Source: UBA493 sp035655435
GTDB taxonomy: Archaea; Iainarchaeota; Iainarchaeia; Iainarchaeales; Iainarchaeaceae
Length of the DNA: 64,000 nt
Reading direction: 5' to 3'
NCBI GenBank assembly: GCA_035655435.1
Contig: DASRUN010000023.1
Coordinates: 38,338 to 102,337, forward strand
Part shown: positions 16,070-24,294 of the stretch, one piece after another
Numbering within the stretch: the first letter of the stretch is position 1
How the letters are laid out: every line of letters starts with the position of its first letter
Notes under the pieces: model-generated
What the model was told of the DNA's origin: nothing
Database searches by the model: none
What the model saw: only the letters and a program-made list of their open reading frames with translations
Made by a program: the position numbers and the translations under genes

Positions 16070-17787
16070 TATTCTTCAGCCCCCGCTTCTTCTTCCTCTT
16101 CAGCTTCTTTTTTTGCCTTCTTTTCCTTTGCTTTTTTTTCCGTGTCCTTTGATGTTTCTTCTATTTCCTCGTGTATTTGTGCTGCCTCTTCGCTTTCTTC
16201 TTCAAGTTTTAGTTTTTCAAGCACGAGTTTTTCAAGGTTTTTTTCAATTTTTTTCTTGTCTTTTTTTGTAAGATCTCCGAGTGCGTTTGCGATTTCGGGA
16301 ATAAATTTGAAGAAGAGTTCTTTTTTCATTTTCTTTTCCATTTCTCTTCTTTTTCCGGCAATATATGCAGCGGCTTTTCTTCCGGAATCCATTAAAGCCA
16401 ATCTTAGTTCTTCCATTATTTCTTCTTCATCGCTAATAGCTTGTTTTCCCGCGCTTGTGTATGGAATGTGCACTGAAATTAGGTTTACAAAAATCGTTAT
16501 GGGGGAGGTTTCAAAGTTTTTTACTCCGTATCTTTTCCAGTCAATGCTTTGAACCGCTTTTGTTATTGCGCATCCGCCCGTGTCAAAGAGTAATGGGGCT
16601 CTATTTGCGAATCTCATTATTTCCATTTTTCTCTCTGTTTTTCCTTCTTCATTAAGGACTCCGGAATCCTTTCCGGCTTCTCCGCCGTATGCTATTCCGA
16701 CTTCCACCTGGAATGGAAATCCTCCGCTGTAAACGCTTGCTTTTCTTGTTACAACCGATAAAAATTCGGGCTTTACAATGCTTTCAAGGCTTTTCAGTAT
16801 TCTGTCTTCGCCTATTGGTCTTAGTCCGTCTGTTCGCGGAGCAATGAAATTTATTTTTTTGAACATTTTGACTATTTCTTCTGCCTCTTCCCAGGTTAAT
16901 TGTCTCGGGTCTTTTTTGAGGTCAAAGGAAATGTGTTTTGCTATTTCTTCTATTGCTTTGTCTCCCATTCTGTCAAAGCTGTTTTTCAAAAATGTTGATG
17001 CGCTTCGGCTATCGGTGTATTTTGCAAGTGTATTCAGTTCATCAACCGTAACTCCTTTTGGATGTGGTTGCATTTCCAATGGTTGTTTTGGAATATCATT
17101 CAATGTTCTTTTGAAAACAATTTTGTTGTTGCTCGGTTCTATAAGTGTTATTTTTGCGTGCGGGTTTGCGATTGCGGTTCTTCTTAGATATTCAAGCGGT
17201 GCTTGTTCCGAATTTACATATTTCACTCCTTTGAATTTTGCTTTGATTAGTGTTCCTTTGAATTCTTTGTTGAGTTCCTGGAGGTTTGCAATTTTTGCCT
17301 GGTTTTTTTTCGGGTCAACTGTTATTTCTAAACTAATTGGTTTTCCCTTGTTTGTTCCTGTAATAACTTGCGTTGCTTTTCCTGTTGTTATTTGCGCGAG
17401 CATTGTACATCCTGCAGCTCCAATTCCCTGTTGTCCGCGCATTTGCATCATTCTGTGGAATTTTGTTCCCGCCAATAATTGTCCGAGTGCTTTTCCCACG
17501 GTTTCTTTTGTTAATCCGGGGCCATTGTCTTTTACCGTTATTTCATAATATTCATTTCCAAGTTCTTTGATTTGTACTTCGATATCGGGAAGAATTTTTG
17601 CTTCTTCGCATGCATCAAGAGAATTTGTTACATATTCATGTACAATTGTTGTTAGCGCTTTTATTTTTCCTGTTAATCCCAGCATTTGCATGTTCTTTTT
17701 GAAGAATTCAGCAACTGAATGTTCTTTGAATTCTTTTGCGATTTCTTCCGCGCCTTTCGTGGTTTCGATTTCTTCTTTTTCCGCCAT
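16069..17787 (-). CDS. top6B: DNA topoisomerase VI subunit B
   Basis: ATPase subunit of topoisomerase VI, 572 residues. GHKL motifs are in place: EYVTNSLDACEEA (N box), VKDNGPGLTK (G1) and GQQGIGAAGC (G2). The H2TH and transducer regions follow. The last ~60 residues are a Glu/Lys-rich tail (KKAEEEEEAGAEE) beyond the normal end. It carries no intein, unlike its partner. It overlaps top6A by one base and starts 5 bases after the KH-protein gene, part of a conserved archaeal block with KH, RIO1 and initiation-factor genes. Confidence 0.95.
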   Translation of the reverse strand: MAEKEEIETTKGAEEIAKEFKEHSVAEFFKKNMQMLGLTGKIKALTTIVHEYVTNSLDACEEAKILPDIEVQIKELGNEYYEITVKDNGPGLTKETVGKALGQLLAGTKFHRMMQMRGQQGIGAAGCTMLAQITTGKATQVITGTNKGKPISLEITVDPKKNQAKIANLQELNKEFKGTLIKAKFKGVKYVNSEQAPLEYLRRTAIANPHAKITLIEPSNNKIVFKRTLNDIPKQPLEMQPHPKGVTVDELNTLAKYTDSRSASTFLKNSFDRMGDKAIEEIAKHISFDLKKDPRQLTWEEAEEIVKMFKKINFIAPRTDGLRPIGEDRILKSLESIVKPEFLSVVTRKASVYSGGFPFQVEVGIAYGGEAGKDSGVLNEEGKTERKMEIMRFANRAPLLFDTGGCAITKAVQSIDWKRYGVKNFETSPITIFVNLISVHIPYTSAGKQAISDEEEIMEELRLALMDSGRKAAAYIAGKRREMEKKMKKELFFKFIPEIANALGDLTKKDKKKIEKNLEKLVLEKLKLEEESEEAAQIHEEIEETSKDTEKKAKEKKAKKEAEEEEEAGAEE

Positions 17788-17792
17788 TTTTT

Positions 17793-18329
17793 TTACAACT
17801 CGAATTTTCCTTTTTCAAAATCTTTTTTCAAATAATCGTAAGCCATGTCGTGTGAGGCGCCCCCAAGAAGGAGGTTTATCGCTCTTATTGCTTTTTGTAT
17901 TTCCTCTGGTTTTCCTATAATGCTTATTGTTTTTCCGTAAACGCTTATTTTCGTTCCGGATTCGTGCTCTATTTCGTTCCTTGCCTTTCCTTTAGCTCCT
18001 ATTACCCTTCCTTTTTTTGCTGTGATGGCACTCTTATTCTTTCCCACCGTATCTCTAACATCAATTATTTCCAATACTCTCTCGTCTTGCAAGAGCAAGA
18101 GTGCATTTTCGGGGGAAAAACCCCTTGCTATTGCCTTTGTAATCGAAAGTGCTTTAAGGTATTTGAGTACGTCCCCTTTTTGAGTTATCTCTACTTCCCC
18201 TTCTTCGCTCTCAATATCGATTTTGGTCTGAGTTTTCTTCTCAATCTGCCTTTTAACGGCTCCTTTTGGTCCAATAAGCACGCCAATCCTGTCGTGAGGC
18301 ACCAAAAGAATCTCAGAGCTTTCTTCCAT
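17793..18329 (-). CDS. KH-domain RNA-binding protein, Pno1/Dim2-like
   Basis: A 178-residue protein with two KH domains: the first has VLIGPKGAVK (residues ~17-26), the second RVIGAKGKARNEIE (~108-121). This is the archaeal homologue of Pno1/Dim2, which binds the 3' end of small-subunit rRNA during ribosome assembly. Its place between the RIO1 kinase and top6B is conserved in archaea, and Dim2 and RIO1 act together in 40S/30S maturation. Confidence 0.88.
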   Translation of the reverse strand: MEESSEILLVPHDRIGVLIGPKGAVKRQIEKKTQTKIDIESEEGEVEITQKGDVLKYLKALSITKAIARGFSPENALLLLQDERVLEIIDVRDTVGKNKSAITAKKGRVIGAKGKARNEIEHESGTKISVYGKTISIIGKPEEIQKAIRAINLLLGGASHDMAYDYLKKDFEKGKFEL

Positions 18330-18440
18330 TATTTATCATATAATAGAATCTATATATTATTATATATTGCTAAAATTTCGGCGAAATTACCTCAAATCGC
18401 ATAGGTTAATCTTTTTAAGTAGGTCATTTGAAATCTTTTC

Positions 18441-19061
18441 ATGCCAGAACTGATTAGAAAAAGTTCTTCCGGAAAAGTCTTCCGACCTCCTCCTGGGGAG
18501 AGGTGGCGTGCAGCCAGACTTGGCAATATGGGGGTGTTGGTTCGAGAGCAGAGGCAAATAACATTAAAAACAGCGGTTAGATTGCTTGTTCTTGAGCCTG
18601 TGGAAAGTGAACAGGAGTTTAGCGGCAAATGGCCGTCTGCCAGAGGCAAGCTTACTGAAAAAAAAATAAGGGGAATTAGAAGTAGGTTCAGGAAGAAAAT
18701 TCGTGTTTTTGAAAAATTTAAAAAATATTTGGATAAAAGTTGGCTGTCAAATGTTGCAGACCCTTTTATTTTGCGATTGGAAAAAATAAATGAGCTTTAC
18801 ATCGTATTGGCAGAAATCGGCCCGCAAGACACTGCTGCATTTGTGAGACTTCTAAAAAACCCATTTCTGGCAAGCCATTTTCTGAATTCTGCTCTCAAAA
18901 GTCCAAAAGAAGCAGAGAAATTAGTTTATCTAATAAAACAGGTGGGGTCTGCACGAGCTGCAAATCTGTTTTCCGGATTCTCTAATGGCCAGAGTGCAGT
19001 TGAGCGATTCTCTAATACGGCAATTCAATCATTGATTAAAATCGCGACGAAAACAAAATAG
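18441..19061 (+). CDS. Unknown protein
   Basis: A 206-residue, basic, mostly helical protein on the strand opposite to its conserved neighbours, between the KH and RIO1 genes. It interrupts a block that is normally contiguous in archaea, so it is probably a lineage-specific insertion. It has a Pro/Arg-rich N-terminus (FRPPPGERWRAARLG). No recognised motif. It converges with the RIO1 gene, only 2 bases apart. Confidence 0.65.
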   Translation: MPELIRKSSSGKVFRPPPGERWRAARLGNMGVLVREQRQITLKTAVRLLVLEPVESEQEFSGKWPSARGKLTEKKIRGIRSRFRKKIRVFEKFKKYLDKSWLSNVADPFILRLEKINELYIVLAEIGPQDTAAFVRLLKNPFLASHFLNSALKSPKEAEKLVYLIKQVGSARAANLFSGFSNGQSAVERFSNTAIQSLIKIATKTK

Positions 19062-19063
19062 TT

Positions 19064-19834
19064 TCACTCCAATTCTTCTTTTCTTTTTTTCACTTCCGCG
19101 TAAAAAGAATTTTGATCTGTTTCGATTCCGTTTTTTGAAAAATAATTCGCCATGTTGAAAACATCTCTTTCGAAAAATTCCCTTGCTTTTGGATGACTCA
19201 ATAAAACCGATTGTGCGAAATCTATGAAAAACAATTTATTTTTTCTCACTAGAATATTATATTCCGAAAGATCCGCATGCACTAATCCCGCGATATAAAG
19301 TTTTGCCATGAAATCTATTGTTTGTTCTTTAAATTCTTCCAATTGTTTTTTGTTCGGCTTTTCATCTTTCAATCTTTGTGATGGAATTTCTTTTTCTCCA
19401 ATAAATTCCATTACTATTACATTTTCCTTGAATCCAAGTGGAACCGGCGTGCTTAGTTTTGCTTTGTTTGCTATGAGCATGTTTTTGTATTCTTTTCTTG
19501 TCCAAGCAAAAACCAGGTTTTTCCTGTCTTTTTTCAGATCCTGGAATCGGTTGTCATCTTTGATGTAATCGATCATTCTCTTGAAATCGGTTGTTTCTTT
19601 TTTGAATATTTTTATTGCGCGTGTGTTTCCCGCTCCGTCGCGTGCCGCAAACACATGCGCTTCTTTTCCCGTGCTTACAATATGTTCTAGAACATCAAAC
19701 ATTCCTTTAGTTGCAAGGTCATGCACCGCAAGAATTGTTTGCCTGTCAAAAACCTTTTCGAATATTTTTCGATCCGCTTCCTGGCGAATCCTTTGCTTCA
19801 ACACTTCATAATCGTGTTCGTAGAATTGATCCAT
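19064..19834 (-). CDS. rio1: RIO1-type serine kinase/ATPase
   Basis: Atypical kinase needed for late small-subunit ribosome maturation. The 256-residue protein has the RIO ATP-binding region STGKEAHVFAARD, the lysine in AIKIFKKET, the flexible loop DFKRMIDYIKDDNRF, the catalytic LVHADLSEYNILV and the metal-binding FFIDFAQSV. Spacing fits RIO1 rather than RIO2; no N-terminal winged helix is present. It sits in the conserved aIF1A-RIO1-KH order. Confidence 0.93.
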   Translation of the reverse strand: MDQFYEHDYEVLKQRIRQEADRKIFEKVFDRQTILAVHDLATKGMFDVLEHIVSTGKEAHVFAARDGAGNTRAIKIFKKETTDFKRMIDYIKDDNRFQDLKKDRKNLVFAWTRKEYKNMLIANKAKLSTPVPLGFKENVIVMEFIGEKEIPSQRLKDEKPNKKQLEEFKEQTIDFMAKLYIAGLVHADLSEYNILVRKNKLFFIDFAQSVLLSHPKAREFFERDVFNMANYFSKNGIETDQNSFYAEVKKRKEELE

Positions 19835-19872
19835 AAAAAGTATTTCAAAAAAGAGTTTATAAGAAGATTATT

Positions 19873-20280
19873 TTATTTTCGCCTTAGGTTTTTTGACACT
19901 GGGAAGCCCCCTAATGCTTCGCTGTGTTTTTCTTTTGTGAACCTGGCTTTTCGCTCTAGAAATTCTGCAATTTTCGGTCGTTCCACACCTGTAATTTTTT
20001 TAAAACCCCTTCTTTCAAGGTCTTGGAGAATTGGGTCTCTTGCTTTTCCTGCAAGTTTATACAAAGCCCTATTTTCTAAAGCATGAATGCCCATCATTTC
20101 AGATATGCCTCCTTTGAAGGTTCTCCCATTTGCAGTTCCTGAGATTTGCCATGTAATCACATCATTGTAATAAATTTTGTATTCTAAAACTTCTCCGTTA
20201 GAAAGTTTAACGTTTTCGGCAGATATCTTCAACCCGTCTTTTTCGAATATTATTTCTTTATTTCCCTTTTGAGGCGGCAT
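19873..20280 (-). CDS. Unknown protein
   Basis: A 135-residue protein between aIF1A and RIO1 on the same strand. The first ~75 residues look beta-rich (IIFEKDGLKISAENVKLSNGE), the rest helical and basic (ERRGFKKITGVERPKIAEFL). No recognised family. Its position inside a translation block suggests co-transcription but says nothing definite about role. Confidence 0.65.
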   Translation of the reverse strand: MPPQKGNKEIIFEKDGLKISAENVKLSNGEVLEYKIYYNDVITWQISGTANGRTFKGGISEMMGIHALENRALYKLAGKARDPILQDLERRGFKKITGVERPKIAEFLERKARFTKEKHSEALGGFPVSKNLRRK

Positions 20281-20310
20281 ACAAATCTTACAAATAGGTT
20301 ATATATAAAT

Positions 20311-20631
20311 TTACACCGGTAATTTATCCAAATACCCTTTTCTTTTCAAATATTCAACCTGGAATCCTATGAAGCGCCATTTGATGTCCGCTTTTATTGG
20401 CTGGAAATCCCATAATTTGATTATAACAACATCTCTTTCGCGCATCCATGCGCGTTTTTTCATTTTTCCCGGAATTCTGCATGATCTTTCCTGTCCGTCT
20501 TCGCACAGAACTTTTATTTGGTCTCCGCCCATTATTTGTTTTACGACTCCGAACATTTCGAGTTCTTTCCTGTTCGGCAACCTGATTTTTCTTACCGCTT
20601 CCTGTTCGTTTGTTTCAACTTCTTTTGCCAA
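20311..20631 (-). CDS. eif1a: Translation initiation factor 1A
   Basis: Binds the A site of the small subunit during initiation. The 106-residue protein has the S1-like OB fold with GVVKQIMGGDQIKVLCEDGQ, CRIPGKMKKRAWMRERDVVII and the closing DIKWRF segment, all typical of aIF1A. It starts 2 bases after the DUF424 gene, in the conserved order aIF2-beta, DUF424, aIF1A. Confidence 0.96.
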   Translation of the reverse strand: MAKEVETNEQEAVRKIRLPNRKELEMFGVVKQIMGGDQIKVLCEDGQERSCRIPGKMKKRAWMRERDVVIIKLWDFQPIKADIKWRFIGFQVEYLKRKGYLDKLPV

Positions 20632-20633
20632 AT

Positions 20634-20933
20634 TTATAACCTCAATAGTATTGCGTGTTTTATGCCCTTGATCTTTATGACCTGTGAATCTTTTATTAAC
20701 CCCTCTTTGAGTGCAACTCCAACACTTTTTTCTCCGAACAAGTTTACGCTATCAGCCTCTTTCAAAAGTTCTTTCATTTCTTTTTCTGATGTTTTTTTTC
20801 CCTTGTAAAAATCCGCATCAATTGTAACGTCGTATTTCCCTTCTTTCAAATTTTTTCCGAGAATATTTTCATCGCAGCACGCGAGAACCTTTTGGTTTTG
20901 CATTTCATAAACTTTGCAAAAAATGTTTTCCAA
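20634..20933 (-). CDS. DUF424 family protein
   Basis: A 99-residue protein of the archaeal DUF424 family, recognised by VLACCDENILGKNLKEG, the Y-K-G segment after a beta strand and SVNLFGEKSVGVALKEGLI. Function is unknown, but it is regularly found beside aIF2-beta or aIF1A, as here, so a part in translation initiation is likely by association. Spacing to both neighbours is under 10 bases. Confidence 0.85.
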   Translation of the reverse strand: MENIFCKVYEMQNQKVLACCDENILGKNLKEGKYDVTIDADFYKGKKTSEKEMKELLKEADSVNLFGEKSVGVALKEGLIKDSQVIKIKGIKHAILLRL

Positions 20934-20940
20934 TTAGTAT

Positions 20941-21348
20941 TCACCTGATTACCTTTACAGGCCTGAGCGCTCCGCATGCGGTGCATTTGAGCATTTTCAC
21001 GCCGTTCCTGTCTATTATTTCCGTGTCGGGTTTATTGCATTCCTGGCACATTACATATTCTTTCAAATAAGCGGTGAACAATTTGTCCATCATATCCGGA
21101 TAAAATTTTCCGTTGAGGATAAGCTTGTCCCCGTCGATTATTGCGGCGGTTGCGGTTTCTTTTGTTACAAATTTGTAAAAGTGCTTTTCATCCCTTTTCA
21201 CGCTTTTGAGGGCTTGTGTAAAATTTTTTATTATTGTTTTCTTTCCCTGTACATTGCTCTCTAATCTAGGCAATTCGAACCTTTCTTTGGAAACCGTTTT
21301 TTCCGGTAATGATCCATAAAGGCGCGCGAGCATTTTGTCGTATTCCAT
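20941..21348 (-). CDS. eif2b: Translation initiation factor 2, beta subunit
   Basis: Beta subunit of the heterotrimer that brings initiator tRNA to the ribosome. The 135-residue protein has the alpha/beta core (FYKFVTKETATAAIIDGDKLILNGKF split over ~60-85) and a C-terminal zinc ribbon with YVMCQECNKPDTEI and LKCTACGA. Length is normal for archaea. It is the first gene of the minus-strand operon running to top6A. Confidence 0.96.
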   Translation of the reverse strand: MEYDKMLARLYGSLPEKTVSKERFELPRLESNVQGKKTIIKNFTQALKSVKRDEKHFYKFVTKETATAAIIDGDKLILNGKFYPDMMDKLFTAYLKEYVMCQECNKPDTEIIDRNGVKMLKCTACGALRPVKVIR

Positions 21349-21441
21349 GAATCATTTGCGTTGTTAAAGCCTTTTAAATGAATTCCACCGCGTTTTGGAC
21401 TTAGCGTAATAATTAAATATGCTCGAAACCTTGAATTAGTT

Positions 21442-21849
21442 ATGGTCAGAAAACTGAAACAAATTAAACAGTCTCCAAGAGCGGATAATAAGCCACAGAG
21501 TTTTTTTTCCAGGCATTTATCGAGATTCAGCGGGATGCTCGGTAAAAAAGTTAGTCGGGAGAGCAGTATGGCTCACATCGAATCTTCCTATCATAAATTT
21601 ATGGCTCTAATGGTGTCGGAGAATTATAATGCCGCCAAGCTTTTTGCCAGGGATTTTGGAAACTATGAGGGCAAGGTTCATCCGGATCATGCCCTGCTTC
21701 TGGAAAAATTTGAAAAAACTCATGGGTCTTTTGAGGATCTTAACACCAATCAATTGAAATCATTGGCTACGTTGATGGAAAAAATTCGGACAGAACATCA
21801 TACTAAACAATCCAAGATTCCTTCCGGCGCAAAACTAAGAACTGCCTAA
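21442..21849 (+). CDS. Unknown basic protein
   Basis: A 135-residue protein diverging from aIF2-beta. The first ~45 residues are strongly basic and probably disordered; the rest is helical (SMAHIESSYHKFMALMVSENY). No recognised motif. It ends 14 bases before the VTT membrane protein gene and may share its transcript. Confidence 0.6.
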   Translation: MVRKLKQIKQSPRADNKPQSFFSRHLSRFSGMLGKKVSRESSMAHIESSYHKFMALMVSENYNAAKLFARDFGNYEGKVHPDHALLLEKFEKTHGSFEDLNTNQLKSLATLMEKIRTEHHTKQSKIPSGAKLRTA

Positions 21850-21863
21850 TCCGGTTTTTATTT

Positions 21864-22448
21864 ATGAGTGAAGAGCATTCCAATTTTGATTTAGTCAGGA
21901 ATGTGCTTCTCATTCTCGGTTTTTTTGTTGTTGCTTATTTTATTTCGCAGAATTATGAAGTTGTCCTTGCCCTTACCACAGGCTATGGTTTGGTTGGTTT
22001 GTTCATCGGCGCCTTGATTGCGAATGCAACAATTCTTTTTCCGCTTTTTGTTGAACCTATTTTGTTTGCGCTTGCTTCTTCACAGGCAAGTATTTATGAT
22101 GCGCTACTATTGGGGTTGATCATGGGGATTGGAGCAGGTTTTGGGGAAATGAGCGGTTATCTGATCGGTGTATTGGGTGTTTCTACAATAAAAAAACAGG
22201 GTTTGTATAAGGTTGATCAAATGGTTGATATTACAAAAAAATTGGAAAAATCAGGTATGATTTTCATTTACATCGGCGCAATAATTCCTTTTCCTTTCGA
22301 TCTGATCGGAGTTACTGCCGGTCTTTTGAAATATGATTTCAAAAAATTTTTTGTTGCGGCGGTTTTGGGGAAAACAACCAGGTATATTCTGATTGCAATT
22401 GCGGGCTATTATAGTATTGGTTTGCTGAAAGCTTTTGTTGTGCATTAA
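21864..22448 (+). CDS. VTT-domain (DedA/SNARE-associated) membrane protein
   Basis: A 194-residue membrane protein with about five hydrophobic segments. The VTT features are visible: GAGFGEMSGYLIG (residues ~89-101) and the conserved PFPFDLIGVTAGLLKYDFKKF re-entrant region (~140-160). The family includes DedA proteins and eukaryotic TMEM41/VMP1 lipid scramblases; members move lipids or undecaprenyl/isoprenoid phosphates. Substrate here unknown. It converges with the presenilin-like gene (4-base overlap). Confidence 0.82.
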   Translation: MSEEHSNFDLVRNVLLILGFFVVAYFISQNYEVVLALTTGYGLVGLFIGALIANATILFPLFVEPILFALASSQASIYDALLLGLIMGIGAGFGEMSGYLIGVLGVSTIKKQGLYKVDQMVDITKKLEKSGMIFIYIGAIIPFPFDLIGVTAGLLKYDFKKFFVAAVLGKTTRYILIAIAGYYSIGLLKAFVVH

Positions 22449-23275
22449 AATCCGGCTAATTTTGCCAAGCCAAAAGCAATGAGCATCAGAATTGTTTGCA
22501 ATGGAAGTGCGGGCAACGCCCTTCCTGTTTTGAGCGATGCATAGTTCAGTGTTATAATTAATCCTGCAAGCGATGCAATCAGAATTGCAATGCTAGGTAT
22601 GAAATTGTAAGGTTCGGGGATTGTTTTGCTTGTCGCCCCGAGAACGCTTGCCGCAAATGCAAGTGGAATAACCATGTCTCCTGTTCCTAATTCAAATTGG
22701 TGTTCTTTTGTCGGAAGAGCATAAGTAAAGGAAAGATTTTTTTTCGTAACTCCTTTTGCTAATGTAACCATGTGTTTTGTTTTGAAAACCGCAATGTAAT
22801 CGTAAACCGAAAGGAGTACTATGAATAAAAGAACCGGGAAAATTCCAAGTGAAACTCCGATTAATGCTCCTGCTCCGGCAGCAGCTATTGTGCTTGAAAT
22901 ATTTCTCAGCCAAATGTTTTTGCTGAAAATTATTCTCACTATAACCAATAGGGTTGCGATTCCGAGAATGATTTCATCTAGCACGCGTGTGGGGAGTAAT
23001 ACTATTATTGTTGTTCCGAATATTGCCATGCTTTCAAATATTTTTAGTATGATTCCAAGCAGCCAGTCCGGGGCGAATTTTATTAATACGATCAAAACCG
23101 CGGAAGTGAAAATTATCCATATGATGAGCGCCACTCCGTTTTCGGCATCATCCGGGTTATCTGTTACAATTGTTGTTTTGATGTTTTCCTGAATTAAAAA
23201 ATTTGCAGTCCAAAGGCCGATTGCCTGTGTAATAAGAAAAATGAAAATCAATTGTGCGATTAGTTGTTTGTTCAT
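22445..23275 (-). CDS. Presenilin / signal-peptide-peptidase-like protease
   Basis: Intramembrane aspartyl protease of the A22 family, 276 residues with about eight or nine hydrophobic segments. The two catalytic aspartates are in SVYDYIAVF (the YD motif, ~166) and LGTGDMVIP (the GxGD motif, ~197); the PAL motif is in RALPALPLQ near the end. The archaeal homologues are close to the presenilin fold. It would cleave transmembrane segments, perhaps leftover signal peptides. Confidence 0.9.
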   Translation of the reverse strand: MNKQLIAQLIFIFLITQAIGLWTANFLIQENIKTTIVTDNPDDAENGVALIIWIIFTSAVLIVLIKFAPDWLLGIILKIFESMAIFGTTIIVLLPTRVLDEIILGIATLLVIVRIIFSKNIWLRNISSTIAAAGAGALIGVSLGIFPVLLFIVLLSVYDYIAVFKTKHMVTLAKGVTKKNLSFTYALPTKEHQFELGTGDMVIPLAFAASVLGATSKTIPEPYNFIPSIAILIASLAGLIITLNYASLKTGRALPALPLQTILMLIAFGLAKLAGF

Positions 23276-23318
23276 GCTTCAGAATTAGTGGATGGATGTA
23301 TTTAACTGTTGTTTTTTT

Positions 23319-23981
23319 TCATTCAAAAAGCTTTCTTCCGATTCTAAGTACTGTAGCCCCTTCCTCTATTGCGATTTTGAAATCGTTGCTCATTCCCATT
23401 GAAAGATGATGCAGACTCAGGTGCTCTTTTATTTCTCCAAGCGTTTGGAAGCACTCACGAATTCTTTGCGTATCCTCTGTAAGCGGTGCCATTGTCATCA
23501 ATCCAATAAATTTCACATTTTCATAAGGCAAATTTTTCATTGTGGTTAGTAGCGCTTCAACTTCTTCGGGGTTCATTCCAAATTTTTGTTTTTCTCCGGA
23601 AGTGTTAACCTGCAAAAATATATTTTGCACTTTATTTATTTCCAGCGCGGCATAATGTATTTTTCTAAGTAGATCAAGCGAATCAACGGAGTGGATATAA
23701 TCCGCCATTTCAACAACGCTTTTCACTTTGTTGGTTTGTAAGTGTCCGATGAAATGGATATCCGCTTTCAGTTTTTTGAGTTCCGGAAATTTTTCCTCAA
23801 GTTCCTGCGCCTTGCTTTCCCCAATATCCTGTATTCCAAGCGAAACCGCTTCTTTTACTTCTTTCATGCTCCGTTGTTTTGTAACCGCAATCAAAGTGAT
23901 TTCTTCCGGTTTTCTGCGGGCTTTTTTGCATGCTTCGGCTATTTCTTTTTGCAACTGCATGTAATTTTGCTTTATTTTCAT
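23319..23981 (-). CDS. yggS: YggS/PROSC family PLP-binding protein
   Basis: A 220-residue pyridoxal-phosphate homeostasis protein. PLP-binding lysine lies in LIAVTKQRS (~36), followed by DIGESKAQE, HFIGHLQTNKVKSV, QVNTSGEKQKFG and the SMGMSNDFKIAIEEGATVLRIG phosphate-binding end (split here by position ~193-215). The fold is an alanine-racemase-type barrel without the second domain. Such proteins buffer free PLP. Confidence 0.93.
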   Translation of the reverse strand: MKIKQNYMQLQKEIAEACKKARRKPEEITLIAVTKQRSMKEVKEAVSLGIQDIGESKAQELEEKFPELKKLKADIHFIGHLQTNKVKSVVEMADYIHSVDSLDLLRKIHYAALEINKVQNIFLQVNTSGEKQKFGMNPEEVEALLTTMKNLPYENVKFIGLMTMAPLTEDTQRIRECFQTLGEIKEHLSLHHLSMGMSNDFKIAIEEGATVLRIGRKLFE

Positions 23982-24035
23982 AAATAATTAGTTTTGGAAA
24001 AGGCTTTTATCTGCGTCTTCTTGGTGTTTTTGGTT

Positions 24036-24263
24036 CTATGGCATTCTTTTTCTTGGCGGCAATCCCGGGCGTCTTGTGTGGCTTCCCGCTAAAATGTTTT
24101 CTCTTTTTACTAGCCCTTTTACCGCCAAGTCTTCTATCACAAGTCTAGCTCTTGCTTCTGTGGGAAATAGGTTGTGCTCTATAAGAAATTCAAGCACGCC
24201 ATTTACTGTTCGTGGCGTTTCAAGAGAACGCGCTATTAGTTGTTTCAATTTTTCGTCCGCCAT
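24036..24263 (-). CDS. Small helical protein, possible DNA-binding
   Basis: About 75 residues, starting MADEKLKQLI at 24263; an ATG three codons upstream (24272) is also possible. The middle (EFLIEHNLFPTEARARLVIEDLAVKGLVKRENI) looks like a small winged-helix, and the end is Arg/Pro-rich. It follows the mcm gene by 22 bases on the same strand. No family identified. Confidence 0.6.
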   Translation of the reverse strand: MADEKLKQLIARSLETPRTVNGVLEFLIEHNLFPTEARARLVIEDLAVKGLVKRENILAGSHTRRPGLPPRKRMP

Positions 24264-24294
24264 AATTAACAATAATTTTCAATCTATAAATTCT

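Noticed and set aside
16778..17548. A 256-codon plus-strand frame opposite top6B
   Set aside because: Shadow of the GHKL and transducer regions of a certain gene.
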